Shown: positions 17,580 to 27,594 of the stretch, piece by piece
How the letters are laid out: every line of letters starts with the position of its first letter
How positions within the stretch are numbered: position 1 is the first letter of the stretch
NCBI RefSeq assembly: GCF_011682055.1
Contig: NZ_JAAQOM010000001.1
Coordinates: forward strand, 620,001-684,000
Reading direction: 5' to 3'
Length of the DNA: 64,000 nucleotides
Source: Telluria antibiotica
GTDB taxonomy: Bacteria; Pseudomonadota; Gammaproteobacteria; Burkholderiales; Burkholderiaceae_D
Position numbers and translations under genes: made by a program
Notes under the pieces: model-generated
What the model was told of the DNA's origin: nothing
The model's database searches: none
What the model saw: only the letters and a program-made list of their open reading frames with translations

Positions 17580-18641
17580 TTAATCCCACTGTAAAGCAGC
17601 GCTGCCCTGGTACTCGGTCACGCGCGTCTCGAAGAAGTTGCGTTCCTTCTTCAGGTCGATCATTTCGCTCATCCACGGGAACGGGTTTTCCTCGTTCGGG
17701 AACAGTGCATCCAGGCCGATCTGGACGGCGCGGCGGTTGGCGATGAAGCGCAGGTAACCCTTGAACATCGCTGCGTTCAGGCCCAGCACGCCGCGCGGCA
17801 TCGTGTCTTCGGCGTAGCGGTATTCCAGGTCCACGGCCTTCAGGAACAGGCCTTTGATCTCTTCGCGGAATTCCGCCGTCCACAGCTGCGGGTTTTCCAT
17901 CTTGATCGTGTTGATCAGGTCGATACCGAAGTTGCAGTGCATCGATTCGTCGCGCAGGATGTACTGGTACTGCTCGGCGGCACCCGTCATCTTGTTCTGG
18001 CGGCCCAGCGCGAGGATCTGCGTGAAGCCGACATAGAAGAACAGGCCTTCCATCAGGCAAGCAAACACGATGATCGAGCGCAGCAGCTTCTGGTCGTTTT
18101 CCAGCGTGCCGGTGTGGAACGTCGGATCGTTGATGACTTCGATGAACGGGATCAGGAACTGGTCCTTGTCGCGGATCGACGGAATCTCGTTGTAGGCGTT
18201 GAAAATTTCCCTCTCGTCCAGGCCCAGCGATTCCACGATGTACTGGTAGGCGTGCGTGTGGATCGCTTCCTCGAACGCCTGGCGCAGCAGGTACTGGCGG
18301 CATTCCGGCGCCGTGATGTGGCGGTAGGTGCCCAGCACGATGTTGTTGGCGGCCAGCGAGTCGGCGGTCACGAAGAAGCCCAGGTTGCGCTTGACGATGC
18401 GGCGCTCGTCTTCGGTCAGGCCATTCGGGTTCTTCCACAGTTCGATGTCGCGCTGCATGTTCACTTCCTGCGGCATCCAGTGGTTCGCGCATCCGGCCAG
18501 GTATTTGTCCCACGCCCATTTATATTTGAACGGGACCAGCTGGTTGACGTCGGTCTTGGCGTTAATGATGCGCTTGTCGTCCGCGTTCACGCGTTTGCCA
18601 TGTGCCTGCGCTTTCGGCGGCTCGTCGTCCCACGATAACAT
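17580..18641 (-). CDS. nrdB: Class Ia ribonucleotide reductase beta subunit
   Basis: This 353-aa protein carries the di-iron tyrosyl radical that the alpha subunit uses to reduce ribonucleotides. '[19 protein letters not shown]' provides Glu and His ligands and the radical Tyr132; the second ligand cluster is in 'FFYVGF...[10 protein letters not shown]'. The conserved C-terminal tail ends 'GSAALQWD'. The ATG at 18641 has AGGAGG upstream. The alpha gene nrdA, normally just upstream, is absent: the conjugative element begins about 80 bp before the start codon, leaving only a poor promoter candidate there. Confidence 0.95.
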   Translation of the reverse strand: MLSWDDEPPKAQAHGKRVNADDKRIINAKTDVNQLVPFKYKWAWDKYLAGCANHWMPQEVNMQRDIELWKNPNGLTEDERRIVKRNLGFFVTADSLAANNIVLGTYRHITAPECRQYLLRQAFEEAIHTHAYQYIVESLGLDEREIFNAYNEIPSIRDKDQFLIPFIEVINDPTFHTGTLENDQKLLRSIIVFACLMEGLFFYVGFTQILALGRQNKMTGAAEQYQYILRDESMHCNFGIDLINTIKMENPQLWTAEFREEIKGLFLKAVDLEYRYAEDTMPRGVLGLNAAMFKGYLRFIANRRAVQIGLDALFPNEENPFPWMSEMIDLKKERNFFETRVTEYQGSAALQWD

Positions 18642-18721
18642 GATGACCTCCTGAGAACCGAGTACCCACGCTCTTTGCAGAGGTGGGTCGATTACAGCTC
18701 GAAAAGAAACGGCAAGTACGC

Positions 18722-20527
18722 CTACCGCTCTTTCGCCACCTCTTTAGCACGCGGTGCCTTGCCCTGATCGATAGCTTCCTTCGCTACGTGAGGCTCGCGA
18801 TCGTTCGCCTTTCTGCTCTTCGCATGCGACATGTAGATCTTTGGCCCTTTCACGGTCTCGCCAGTAACGATCTTCTGTAAAACATGTCGCCGGGCGAGAC
18901 CGACAAACTCTTCCCTCGCCTCCTCGGGAAGATGCGCTTCCGCGAATTTCCTGGCTACGTCGACGACGCCGTATGCGGGCGCGAGCTCGGGATGATTCTT
19001 CAAGACGAACGATGGTTTGTCCTTCTCGAACGCCGAAGCCTTTGCGAATAATTCAGGGTTAGGAACTGGAGGTACCTTCGGCGTCGTCTCAGCGCTCCGC
19101 CCGCCAGTTTGAGGCCGCCCCGACGCAGCAACAGATGGCGACGCTGGAGCCTTGCCGAGGTCCGGTATTCGTCCTTTCTCGACCATGTTATTCACGGGTC
19201 GATTCGCCAACTCGGCCAAGTCCAGGGCCGTAGGCTGATATCCTGCGACCTTCAGTCCGGCCTGAGCTGCCTCCATCCATGCACTGCGTCGAAATTCCTC
19301 AGTACCCTTGACCGTGATATTCGACCAACCGCGAGCCTGGGCGATTTCGACGAGCGAGCGAACGACTTCTGGATGGGCACCCCGTGTCGCCAGCTTTTCG
19401 CCGCGGTCAACGAACGCGAGCGTTTTGTCTGGGAAGTAGTAATCGGTCTCGACCTTAAGGAAGCGTCGAACCACGCTCGCCGGCACAGCTTTGGTCTTGT
19501 CCTCTGCCACCACTGGCTCGTTGCCCGGGACTACTAATCGCTCAGCAACTGTCGCTGTCACGGCCGGTGTCGCTCTACTGTGTAGCCAAGCGCCAGCGAC
19601 CTGAGCGGAGCTACCGATCATCCGCAGCACTTTCTTACTCAAGCCTGGCGTCGACTTGCCACCGTCGCCTCCGGGCTCCTGTTGCGGCATATCGGTTGAT
19701 GGCCGTTTGTCGAGTTCGTGTAGAGGGCCGCGTTCAATTGTGTTCTCGACGTCGCCTTCACGTACCTTGGCCCCACGAACAATTCGGGGCGATGCCTTTA
19801 CCTGAATTACTTCGGTAACCTGATGCGGTCCGTAGAAATTTGCAGGACTGGTGGACGTCGAGTTACCAGCATCTTGCGCTACCTTGCCTGCAACCGCGCG
19901 TCCCGACGTAGCCAGCCTTGCCAAGATAGCGTCAGCAGTTTTTTCAAACTCGGGACTAAACTTTGGCATGTGCGTAGCCAGGTAGCTTCGCCCGGATGCG
20001 ATCTCCGCTTCCAATCGCTGCATATTCGACACGTGGTACAGAACGAATTCGCGGCTCTGTGGTTTCAGTTTGAATATGTCCGGTACCTTTGCCTCGGGGT
20101 TGGCAAGGAATCTGATTGCCTCCTCCGTGACAGGAGGGATGTCACCTCGCTCGGGCATAGCCTGAGGTAGTGCTGACTGCGTCGAAAGCTGCGCGACATC
20201 CGGGGTCGAAGATGCCCGGCGTCGCACACGTTTTGAAACGGGAGGTTCAGTCTGCGCTGGCTCCGCTGCATCCACAGCCTTCGATGATGTCCGGGTCTTC
20301 CGTGCCGGACTGGCAGCTGCCGCGGCTTGTTGGGCGGGATCGCCGGTTCCCGTTCCTTCCTGGGTTTTGGCAGTTCGGCTCCTGCGTGGACTTGATGTCG
20401 TGACCTCGGCACTACCGTTCTGCCCAGCCCTGAGCGCTCGCGCCGCTTTTGAATCGTCGTTCGGGTCGCTCGGCATTGGGTTATCCAGTGCAGGTGCCCC
20501 GTGTTCCTGTTTGTCTTCGATACTCAT
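18722..20527 (-). CDS. Conjugative-element protein with an LPD7 domain
   Basis: This 601-aa protein has a long low-complexity Ala/Ser/Thr/Pro N-terminus with basic 'PRRSRTAK' and 'SKRVRRRAS' patches, a middle region ('[23 protein letters not shown]'), and near residues 350-430 the pattern of the large polyvalent protein-associated domain 7 ('[21 protein letters not shown]', '[17 protein letters not shown]'). LPD7 usually sits in relaxase/primase polyproteins; here there is no relaxase or helicase part, so it may help DNA processing. It is the last gene of the T4SS operon. The ATG at 20527 has AGGAG upstream. Confidence 0.7.
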   Translation of the reverse strand: MSIEDKQEHGAPALDNPMPSDPNDDSKAARALRAGQNGSAEVTTSSPRRSRTAKTQEGTGTGDPAQQAAAAASPARKTRTSSKAVDAAEPAQTEPPVSKRVRRRASSTPDVAQLSTQSALPQAMPERGDIPPVTEEAIRFLANPEAKVPDIFKLKPQSREFVLYHVSNMQRLEAEIASGRSYLATHMPKFSPEFEKTADAILARLATSGRAVAGKVAQDAGNSTSTSPANFYGPHQVTEVIQVKASPRIVRGAKVREGDVENTIERGPLHELDKRPSTDMPQQEPGGDGGKSTPGLSKKVLRMIGSSAQVAGAWLHSRATPAVTATVAERLVVPGNEPVVAEDKTKAVPASVVRRFLKVETDYYFPDKTLAFVDRGEKLATRGAHPEVVRSLVEIAQARGWSNITVKGTEEFRRSAWMEAAQAGLKVAGYQPTALDLAELANRPVNNMVEKGRIPDLGKAPASPSVAASGRPQTGGRSAETTPKVPPVPNPELFAKASAFEKDKPSFVLKNHPELAPAYGVVDVARKFAEAHLPEEAREEFVGLARRHVLQKIVTGETVKGPKIYMSHAKSRKANDREPHVAKEAIDQGKAPRAKEVAKER

Positions 20528-20539
20528 TATCAACTCCTG

Positions 20540-22450
20540 TCAGGTTGTCACTTCAACTTCACGGATGAAGGAATCGAAAACTCTTTGCAGATCTTCGCCG
20601 GTCAGCTTTTCTCCTTTCGGTAGTTGGACATTCTTGAATTCCGCCGCGTAATCGGTGAGCTTCAATTTGCCGAGCTTTGGCACGTCCTGCGGAGTGATGT
20701 CGCGTGGCGATTTGGCTTTGCCGGCGGGTGCGTCATCTTTCTCAAGCAATGGTGGTGGCGGTGCCGGCATCGTGATCTCGATCGGCGTAATCTCGGGCAG
20801 CGGACGGTTTGCGCGACGCAGGAATACAAGGCGCTGCCAGTACCAAATCTTTCGGCAGAAAATCGGCAGGCAGTGCTCAACGAAGACGATCTCGTTATTC
20901 ACTCCCATCATCTTGACCTCCTGCGGATTGAGGAGTGCACGCGCCGTCTTCGACCTGGTGACGCTGCCCGGGCGGACGCTCATGGCCTGCCGTGAATCCG
21001 ATGTGCTGTCCGCGGTGAAGGTACCAAGCTCGCGCGAGATATCTGTAGCGTAGTCGTTGTCGTTGGGCGCATAGACGACACGCGCTCCGCAGCAGGCGAT
21101 GATGTTCTTCGTATGGTCCGGCCCGTAGACGGCGCGAAGCTGGGGCACCGAGTGCGCTATCAGCAGCGGACGGATGCCATAGCCGCCCATTAGCTGGATG
21201 CTCTTTTCGATAATGGGCATCCGGCCAAGGGCAGCCAGTTCGTCCATGATCGGCAGCAGCTCGTAACGGATGGTCGGATCGTCTTCAGGCATCTTGTCCA
21301 TGTTCGCATCCAGCAGCTGCGTAAAAAACAGGTTCATCAGCAGGGACAGCCGATCCAGATCTCCGGGATTGACACCGAGGTAGATCGACAGGCGCTTGCG
21401 GCGCACGTTGTAGAAGTTAAAGGAGTCGGCACTGGTCGCGGCGTCGACGAGTGGGTCGGTCCACAACTGCAACTTCGCAGTGAACGTCTTGCGCACCGAC
21501 GACTGCGTCTGGGGACTCAAGGCGATGAAGTCGTACAGCATCCGCTTACAGGTGGATGACAATGGACTCTGCGATTTATCGCGTTCACGGATGATTCGCT
21601 TCCAGTGGTCGCTTACGGAATCATCTGCGCCGTGCATGATCTGGCGCACCATCTCACCCATCGTGCGCGGTAGCGACGGCGTTTCGATCACGTACAGGCC
21701 GATGCCAAGGAACAGGTCGCGGCAAGACGCCGGCCAGAACGGATCGCCCGAAGCCGGATCGGGAGACAACTGGTTCGCGAGCTTTTGCAAGGCGCTGACG
21801 CGAAGCGGAGGATCGTCCGGTACATAGTGCTTCGAGATCGGGTTCCATTGTGCCGTCAGGCCTTTGGGCGACAGGGGATCGAACAGGTAGGCATCGGAAA
21901 ACAGGCTGCGGAATCCTGCGGTGATCCTGTAGCACTCCTTGCGCACGTCGTTGACGACAATGCTTCCGCGCCAGGAAAGCGCGTTGGGCTGGACGAGGCC
22001 TGCACCTTTGCCCGACCGCGGAGGTGCGATGACGATGGCGGCAAGCTGACGTCCAAGGACGAGATAACGTCTTCCCCACCGGCCAAGGATGATTCCGGTC
22101 TCGGCGAACAGGCCGGCACGGGCAACCTCGCGCCTGGTCGCGAAACGCGCGTCGCCATGCAGCGAACGATTCACAGGCCGGCACAAGGCGATCACAATGG
22201 CACTCACCGGGACCGTTCCGATGACGAGACAGCCGATCAGCCAGCGGCGTGTGTATGGATCGGTTCCGTACTGCTGCCAGTAGCGCAAAACCGTCGTCGG
22301 CGTCGCCGCCGACGGCGGAAGCAAGGGGTTCGCAAGCTTGATCAGGAACAGGTAGCTCGCCAGGTAGAGGGCTGTCAGTACGGCGCCAAGCAGTATTGCG
22401 CCGAACGCCATCGCCTTGAGACGCGGACTGTCGATCGGAGTGATGAGCAT
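20540..22450 (-). CDS. virD4: Type IV coupling protein VirD4/TraG
   Basis: This 636-aa hexameric inner-membrane ATPase brings the relaxase-DNA complex to the secretion channel. Two transmembrane helices (about 12-38 and 70-90) precede the nucleotide-binding domain with Walker A 'PPRSGKGAG' (142-150) and Walker B 'LLPIMDELAALGRM'. The segment 'LIAHSVPQLRAVYG' is the usual motif after Walker B. The C-terminal tail is Pro/Lys-rich and probably contacts substrates. It lies between virB11 and the LPD7 gene with short gaps. Confidence 0.93.
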   Translation of the reverse strand: MLITPIDSPRLKAMAFGAILLGAVLTALYLASYLFLIKLANPLLPPSAATPTTVLRYWQQYGTDPYTRRWLIGCLVIGTVPVSAIVIALCRPVNRSLHGDARFATRREVARAGLFAETGIILGRWGRRYLVLGRQLAAIVIAPPRSGKGAGLVQPNALSWRGSIVVNDVRKECYRITAGFRSLFSDAYLFDPLSPKGLTAQWNPISKHYVPDDPPLRVSALQKLANQLSPDPASGDPFWPASCRDLFLGIGLYVIETPSLPRTMGEMVRQIMHGADDSVSDHWKRIIRERDKSQSPLSSTCKRMLYDFIALSPQTQSSVRKTFTAKLQLWTDPLVDAATSADSFNFYNVRRKRLSIYLGVNPGDLDRLSLLMNLFFTQLLDANMDKMPEDDPTIRYELLPIMDELAALGRMPIIEKSIQLMGGYGIRPLLIAHSVPQLRAVYGPDHTKNIIACCGARVVYAPNDNDYATDISRELGTFTADSTSDSRQAMSVRPGSVTRSKTARALLNPQEVKMMGVNNEIVFVEHCLPIFCRKIWYWQRLVFLRRANRPLPEITPIEITMPAPPPPLLEKDDAPAGKAKSPRDITPQDVPKLGKLKLTDYAAEFKNVQLPKGEKLTGEDLQRVFDSFIREVEVTT

Positions 22451-22459
22451 TGCATCCCC

Positions 22460-23530
22460 CTACCCCAACTGACGGACCGCGAACGCGGGATCGAAGTAGA
22501 CCTCGGAGGCGACACGGCGCCCTCCCGGCAGCCGTTCCATCTGGACGACGACGTCGACGAGGGCATACAGGTTCGCGAAGATATCGTCGAGGTCGAGTCG
22601 TGCCCCTTCCGCGCTCCCCTTGATCATGAGGGCAAGGCGGCGGAAAGCCAGTTTGGCCCGCGTCGCGTGGACGGTGGTGATCGTGCCCGGGTGTCCCGAG
22701 TTGAGGACGTTCTGGATGAAGAAGAACGTCTCGTCACCGCGCAGTTCGGCCAACAGTACCCTGTCCGGCCGCATGCGCAGCGTCGCCTCGAGCAGGTCGC
22801 GCGGCCGCAGCTTCGATACGCCGTTCGCACCTTTTGGGTAGAATAGGTTGACCTGGTTGGCGTGAGGCAGGCGCATCTCCGCCACGTCCTCGACGGTGAT
22901 GATGCGTTCGTGCATCGGGATCATCGCCGCAAGCGCATTGCCGAGCGTGGTCTTGCCGGATCCGGTCGCGCCCGACGACACAATGTTCTTCCGACCTTCG
23001 ACCGCCTCGCAAAAGAACGCCTCCCATTGACGCTTGCGGAACAGGTCGAGCATAGAGCGGTCCCGGTCCGGAAGCAAAGCCTCGATCCGCGCCCGCTCGT
23101 CTGGCGTCATCAGCAACGATTGTTCGCACCGCGTGTCTTCGAAGGCCCCGCCCTGGATGATCTCGGACATCGACAACGGCTCGCCTATCGGACGCCGGGT
23201 CGTGAACGAGACCTTCCCGGCTTCGATGGCGGGCGGGATGACGATTTGAACACGCATGCCTCCCGGCAGCTGTGCGCCAAGCAGCGGCCAGTCTTCCGCG
23301 AGGTCCTGGTTCGCGCGATTACGCAGCAGCATCGCGAGACCGTCGCACCACTGATGCGAAATGGCGGGGTTCCTGACCGCCTCCCAGCCGTCCGACCGCT
23401 CCAGCAGTACCTCGCCGGCCCGATTGATGACGATTTCGGTGACGCTCTCGTCGTTCAGGTGCGCAGCGATAGGCTCCAGGTGCAGTACCAGCGTGGAAGC
23501 GTCTTCCCCAGCGATCGCGATGTCGTTCAT
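22460..23530 (-). CDS. virB11: VirB11-type traffic ATPase
   Basis: This 356-aa cytoplasmic hexameric ATPase powers pilus assembly and substrate transfer. It shows Walker A 'GATGSGKTT' (187-195), the Asp box 'ITVEDVAEMRLP', a Walker B region around 'RPDRVLLAELRGDE', and the His box 'GHPGTITTVHA'. The N-terminal domain starts with 'LNDESVTEIVINRAGEV'. The start codon overlaps the end of virB10 (4 bp), so they are translationally coupled. Confidence 0.94.
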   Translation of the reverse strand: MNDIAIAGEDASTLVLHLEPIAAHLNDESVTEIVINRAGEVLLERSDGWEAVRNPAISHQWCDGLAMLLRNRANQDLAEDWPLLGAQLPGGMRVQIVIPPAIEAGKVSFTTRRPIGEPLSMSEIIQGGAFEDTRCEQSLLMTPDERARIEALLPDRDRSMLDLFRKRQWEAFFCEAVEGRKNIVSSGATGSGKTTLGNALAAMIPMHERIITVEDVAEMRLPHANQVNLFYPKGANGVSKLRPRDLLEATLRMRPDRVLLAELRGDETFFFIQNVLNSGHPGTITTVHATRAKLAFRRLALMIKGSAEGARLDLDDIFANLYALVDVVVQMERLPGGRRVASEVYFDPAFAVRQLG

Positions 23531-24720
23531 GGTCGCTTCCTTTCCAGTTCGTAGACGTCGCGGAAATCGATGTCGCCGGCCAGGTAAATCAACACTTGGC
23601 TAGCCTGCGAGGCGGTGATCGTCGGCCGGATGGCGACCGTGCTCTTCAACACCTCGGACATGACCTCCTGGGGGCCGGTGATCGTGGGAAAACCAATCGT
23701 CGTGTTGCCGTTTCCGCGCTGGGCGGTGGCGATGAGGTATGGCCCGACATCAGTGATCAGGCTGAGCGCGATGGCTGAACCGAACCGGTCCCAGAAGTGA
23801 TTGTCGACTTCTCCAGGAGTGCCCGTGCGCCCCAGCGAATCCGCCGCATCCGAATCGAGCGGTACCAGCACATGCTGCGGCGTCTCGCAGCGCTGCCAGA
23901 TGATGCCGACCCGGCGCTGGCCATGCATGACGCCGCCGCCCTGCTTGCCAACACAGTAAGTACCGCGGTCCATCAGCGACACTTTGTTATCGGCGCTCGT
24001 GGCGTCCACGGCAGTCACGCAGGTGACAGTCCCGGTCAGCGTGGTGTCGATTGCGGGAACGACCGTGCAAGGAATCACCTTACCCCGGGTCATCATGAGT
24101 GTCGGATCGGGGAGCATGTAGGCGCGCGCCGCCGGGTATCCGCCGGGCTGCGGAAGGCTGGCCGGAGCCTTTCGCGGCGAACTTCCTGTCGACACGGTAT
24201 CAATCGGCGCGCTAGTTTCGCTCGCGACGGCCGACGACGCTACGCCTGCAGTGTCCAGACTGAAGCGGACCTCACGTTTGAGACGACGGTCCCGTACCAT
24301 ATCCGCCTGGCTTCTCACAGGCTGCTGGCCGGACACCGTTCCGGCCGGCGCCGGTTTGGCGGCTGACGCAAGATCTGTCGATGCCTTCAGCGGCGGCAAC
24401 TTGTCCGTCTCCTTCGCAATCACCGGCGCCTCTACCGGCGCGGGCTCCGGCATCGACAGCGGCGGTAGCGTGGTAGTCGCCAGCGTGCGCGTAGCGTCCT
24501 TCGGCGCTGTCTTCGCTTCCTGGTAGTGCTTGTACATACCGGCGTAGTACTTGTAGAGCAGGACGCCCGCGAACAGGCAAGCCCCCAGGATCACCGCCCA
24601 GTTGGTGAGCTTGTTTTGCAGCGTAATCCCTCTGTTGACGGAACTTAGGACACGCTCACCTTCGATACTGTTTTCGTCTTCGATGTCGGGTTCTTCGGGC
24701 TGACGCTTGAACAGGTTCAT
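23527..24720 (-). CDS. virB10: VirB10-type T4SS scaffold protein
   Basis: This 397-aa protein spans from inner to outer membrane and senses ATP use. A cytoplasmic N-terminus is followed by one transmembrane helix ('LTNWAVILGACLFAGVLLY', about 37-55), a Pro/Ala/Thr-rich periplasmic stretch, and the C-terminal beta-barrel domain ('MLPDPTLMMTRGKVIPCTVVPAIDTTL', 'GTYCVGKQGGGVMHGQRRVGIIW', 'LSLITDVGPYL'). It overlaps virB9 and virB11 by 4 bp each. Confidence 0.93.
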   Translation of the reverse strand: MNLFKRQPEEPDIEDENSIEGERVLSSVNRGITLQNKLTNWAVILGACLFAGVLLYKYYAGMYKHYQEAKTAPKDATRTLATTTLPPLSMPEPAPVEAPVIAKETDKLPPLKASTDLASAAKPAPAGTVSGQQPVRSQADMVRDRRLKREVRFSLDTAGVASSAVASETSAPIDTVSTGSSPRKAPASLPQPGGYPAARAYMLPDPTLMMTRGKVIPCTVVPAIDTTLTGTVTCVTAVDATSADNKVSLMDRGTYCVGKQGGGVMHGQRRVGIIWQRCETPQHVLVPLDSDAADSLGRTGTPGEVDNHFWDRFGSAIALSLITDVGPYLIATAQRGNGNTTIGFPTITGPQEVMSEVLKSTVAIRPTITASQASQVLIYLAGDIDFRDVYELERKRP

Positions 24721-25526
24721 TTCGCAGCTCCCTTCAAAATCCGGTCGACCTGCGGCGACGCGGTGCTCGTGGCGGGCCGCCGCGCGTCCTGGTCGAAACC
24801 ATCGTTGAACACGCAGGCTATCTCGCGTCCGATACGCAGCACCAGCTTGCGGTGCACGCCAGGCACCTGCATCATGTCGTCCCTCATGACCGGACTCTCG
24901 ATCTGCTCCAGTGAATCCTCGCCACTGCGGACCGAATACACGGCCGGAATGCTCGCAGTCGCGCGGAACCGGAGAAAGGTGGTCCTGCCGTCGTCCGATG
25001 CCTCCACCGGGGCAAGTTCGCTCGATCCCTGGACCGAGTAACGACGATTGCTCGCCGGTGGCGTCGCATCCAGCAAGGTGCGCGCCTGCTCGGCTACGCT
25101 GGGCGCGGCGCTAGCGGTGTGTTCAGTGACGGGATAGCGGAAGAAAACCGTCAAGAAACCGACGCTTCCCTTGCGTTTATCGGCCTGTTTCAAGTCAAAC
25201 GTATACGTCCGCTTCGTCGTCACCACGTGTAGATTCGCGTCAGGCAGGATCCCTGCTGGCTTGATGAACAGACCGTCACGGAAGCGCTTGGTCGCCACGC
25301 CCCACGCATCGACATCGCCGCCAGCCATGTCGACGACCTTTTCGTCATGATCGAAAACGATGTGCGTTTCGAGCCCGTCGCGCGTATAGATCGTGACCAC
25401 GTCGTACGGGTCATATGTGGCGAACCGGATGCGTGCATCCTTCTGCCCTGCCTCCGGAAGCTGGGCACCATAGGTGGCGGCCGCTGCCGCGAGCGCGATC
25501 ACGCCGAATATGAGCTGCTTGCTCAT
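24717..25526 (-). CDS. virB9: VirB9-type outer-membrane core component
   Basis: This 269-aa protein has a signal peptide ('MSKQLIFGVIALAAAAATYGAQ'), an N-terminal beta-sandwich ('IRFATYDPYDVVTIYTRDGLETHIVFDHDEKV', 'FIKPAGILPDANLHVVTTKRTYTFDL') and a C-terminal domain ('TFLRF', 'IPAVYSV', 'RKLVLRIGREIACVFNDGF') that forms the outer-membrane ring with VirB7 and VirB10. It overlaps virB8 and virB10 by 4 bp. Confidence 0.93.
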   Translation of the reverse strand: MSKQLIFGVIALAAAAATYGAQLPEAGQKDARIRFATYDPYDVVTIYTRDGLETHIVFDHDEKVVDMAGGDVDAWGVATKRFRDGLFIKPAGILPDANLHVVTTKRTYTFDLKQADKRKGSVGFLTVFFRYPVTEHTASAAPSVAEQARTLLDATPPASNRRYSVQGSSELAPVEASDDGRTTFLRFRATASIPAVYSVRSGEDSLEQIESPVMRDDMMQVPGVHRKLVLRIGREIACVFNDGFDQDARRPATSTASPQVDRILKGAAK

Positions 25527-26386
25527 GGCGACACCTGCTTGACGTTAGTCGGTGACACCAGCGCCATCGGAGACGCGGCTTGGCGTGCAACAGTTTTCGA
25601 CGCCACACGTTCGGCGACACCTCGCCCGGACGTCCCGAGATCGCGATCCGCCGTGTAGTCGGTGATCTCCATGCCGAGATCGTTGATACGCCGGTCACGC
25701 TCGTTCGTGGGCTGGTTCACCCAGTGGAACGAGATGTTGGCGATCCACTCCGTCGGAGCTTCCTCCACATCGTTCACCAGCTCGTTTCTCGTGAAGCTGG
25801 CACGTGCGCCGATAGGCGTCCCCAAGCCGTTGCGTAGTACCGTGATGGCACCGATCTTGACGCGTACCCTCCTCTCCTTCTTGTACCTGTTGGGCGGCGA
25901 TTCGGCGTTGGACTTGTCCCACGTCTGCGCCCACTGCGCCTGGAGCTGCGGGCTCATGAAAGCTGCGGCCGTGTAGTAGTGGGTGTCCGCCTGTTCGTAG
26001 CTGTAGCCCTCGCGGGCCAGGACGAACGTGTTGACGTTCCGGCGTATCGTCGCCTCTTCCGGAGACATCTGGAAGTCAGCCAGCGAGATCAGCGGCTGCA
26101 CGACACCGTTCGCCTTGTCAACCACGAGTACCTGCGGCGGCGGCGCCGGCCGCATCGACGTCGCGACGGCGCCGCCGGCCACGGCGATGGAAGCGATGGC
26201 GACGGCACCGAACGAACCTGCCACTCGCCAAGCGACGCGGCGCGACGTTTCGCCCGCGATGGCACGGCGGTCGGCTTCGTCCGCGGCCAGATCGAGCATC
26301 TTCTGGATGTCGGCATGGGCGTCGATCAGCGCGCGGGTGGCGGCCAACTCTTCGACCAGTTGATCTGCTTTGGATCGGCTATTCAT
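25523..26386 (-). CDS. virB8: VirB8-type inner-membrane assembly factor
   Basis: This 287-aa protein has a cytoplasmic N-terminus, one transmembrane helix (about residues 55-78, 'AGSFGAVAIASIAVAGGAVA') and a periplasmic NTF2-like domain ('FVLAREGYSYEQADTHYYTAAAFMSPQLQAQW', 'VRVKIGAITVLRNGLG', 'IANISFHWVNQPTNERDRRINDLGMEI'). The ATG at 26386 has AAGGAG upstream; the frame is open beyond but that part belongs to the small lipoprotein gene in another frame. Confidence 0.92.
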   Translation of the reverse strand: MNSRSKADQLVEELAATRALIDAHADIQKMLDLAADEADRRAIAGETSRRVAWRVAGSFGAVAIASIAVAGGAVATSMRPAPPPQVLVVDKANGVVQPLISLADFQMSPEEATIRRNVNTFVLAREGYSYEQADTHYYTAAAFMSPQLQAQWAQTWDKSNAESPPNRYKKERRVRVKIGAITVLRNGLGTPIGARASFTRNELVNDVEEAPTEWIANISFHWVNQPTNERDRRINDLGMEITDYTADRDLGTSGRGVAERVASKTVARQAASPMALVSPTNVKQVSP

Positions 26387-26397
26387 TGCATGCTCCT

Positions 26398-26550
26398 TTA
26401 TGCGGCGGCGCTGCAGCTGGGATATCCGGTCTGGACGCTGGCCGGGGCATTGATCGGACGACGGTCGCTGCCATCGCACTTGGGTAGCGGCGTGCTCGTG
26501 CATCCGCTCAGTACGCTGGCCGTGGCCAGCACGATCAGAAATTTGCGCAT
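26398..26550 (-). CDS. virB7: VirB7-like lipoprotein, 50 aa
   Basis: The frame reads a lipoprotein signal 'MRKFLIVLATASVLSGC' with lipobox LSGC, then 'TSTPLPKCDGSDRRPIN' and a Cys near the C-terminus before the stop. Size, lipidation, and place between virB6 and virB8 fit VirB7, which anchors the outer-membrane core with VirB9. It is too short to be reported by length-filtered searches. Its stop codon lies just before the virB8 ribosome-binding site. Confidence 0.8.
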   Translation of the reverse strand: MRKFLIVLATASVLSGCTSTPLPKCDGSDRRPINAPASVQTGYPSCSAAA

Positions 26551-26557
26551 TTGTTCC

Positions 26558-27583
26558 TCACGGTGTGTAGGTCAGCAATTTCACTTTGGCTTTGGTCGGA
26601 CGAATCGAATTGCGACTTCTGTTCTGATAGGCGCCCCAGGTCCCGCGCGCCACTTTCTTTCCTGTCCACGCCACTGGTCGCATACCCTGCATGCCAATCT
26701 GTTTTCCAAACTTCGTGCCGTTGGAGAGCAACAATTTGCCTGCGAACCGGCCCATTCCGAACGAGGACAGTGACACGCCACCGGCCAGTCCTGCGGCAAT
26801 ACTGAGTACCGAGGCAAGCGCGAGAAGGCATACCAGACCCATCGCCAGGAACGGAAAGGCCTCCGCGACTTCAGCGCTCGACGTCATCGCTGTCGGCCCA
26901 CTGGCGGCGCTCGCGAATAGCTTCATGACCAGCAGGTTGATCATCACAACGAGCACAGGTACGAGAAAGTAGTTGGCGAGTTGGCGCAACCAGGAGTTGA
27001 AAAAGCCCGCCGTGGCTTCGAACAGCAACCCGATGAAGAACACGGGACCGATGGCGACGACTGCCGTCAGAACGACCTTCGACAAGGCCATGAGAAAAAA
27101 TGCATAGGCTGTCACCACGATCGTCATGACGATGACGGCTGCCGCGATCAGGTACATGCCGAAGTCGCCGTCGAGAACGCCGGCTTTGCTCCAGAACCGC
27201 GTTGTCAGCAACAACCCGTCGTTCAACATGGCATCCAGCCCGCTGATCACGCCATTGGTGCCTGAGCTTCGTGCCAGACCTGCCACGAATTCGTCCGGAC
27301 CACGCAAGAATGTGTTGGTGATGAGGATGTTGTAGTTCGCCGTATTGAACCCGATACAAAGAATCCCGGCCAACTTCACGATCCGGTTGATAAACTCGTT
27401 GACGGGCTCCCTGATCAAGCCGCGTATGCTGGCGAAGCCCCATAAGGCCACGTAAAGAACCAACATCGTCGTCAGGAACGGACCGACCACGCGAGCGACC
27501 GCAACCACGTTTTCTCCCACGTAGGATTCGCACACGGCGTTTATGTAGTTCAGGCTATCGCGATAGAGAGTCGGCGCGGCCAT
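26558..27583 (-). CDS. virB6: VirB6-type polytopic inner-membrane protein
   Basis: This 341-aa protein has about six to seven hydrophobic helices ('VVGPFLTTMLVLYVALWGFA', 'MYLIAAAVIVMTIVVTAYAFFLMAL', 'VVAIGPVFFIGLLF', 'FLVPVLVVMINLLVMKLF', 'FLAMGLVCLLALASVLSIAAGLAGG') and a large periplasmic loop, as in the VirB6/TrbL family that forms part of the DNA path. The C-terminus is basic. The ATG at 27583 ('MAAPTLYRDS') has AGGAG upstream; the longer frame beyond it is not coding. Confidence 0.9.
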   Translation of the reverse strand: MAAPTLYRDSLNYINAVCESYVGENVVAVARVVGPFLTTMLVLYVALWGFASIRGLIREPVNEFINRIVKLAGILCIGFNTANYNILITNTFLRGPDEFVAGLARSSGTNGVISGLDAMLNDGLLLTTRFWSKAGVLDGDFGMYLIAAAVIVMTIVVTAYAFFLMALSKVVLTAVVAIGPVFFIGLLFEATAGFFNSWLRQLANYFLVPVLVVMINLLVMKLFASAASGPTAMTSSAEVAEAFPFLAMGLVCLLALASVLSIAAGLAGGVSLSSFGMGRFAGKLLLSNGTKFGKQIGMQGMRPVAWTGKKVARGTWGAYQNRSRNSIRPTKAKVKLLTYTP

Positions 27584-27594
27584 GATCAACGCTC

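Noticed and set aside
25340-25356. Near copy of the parB palindrome (TTTCGTCATGA-T-CGAAA) in virB9
   Set aside because: One extra base breaks the symmetry and it lies in a conserved coding segment; single occurrence, so taken as chance.
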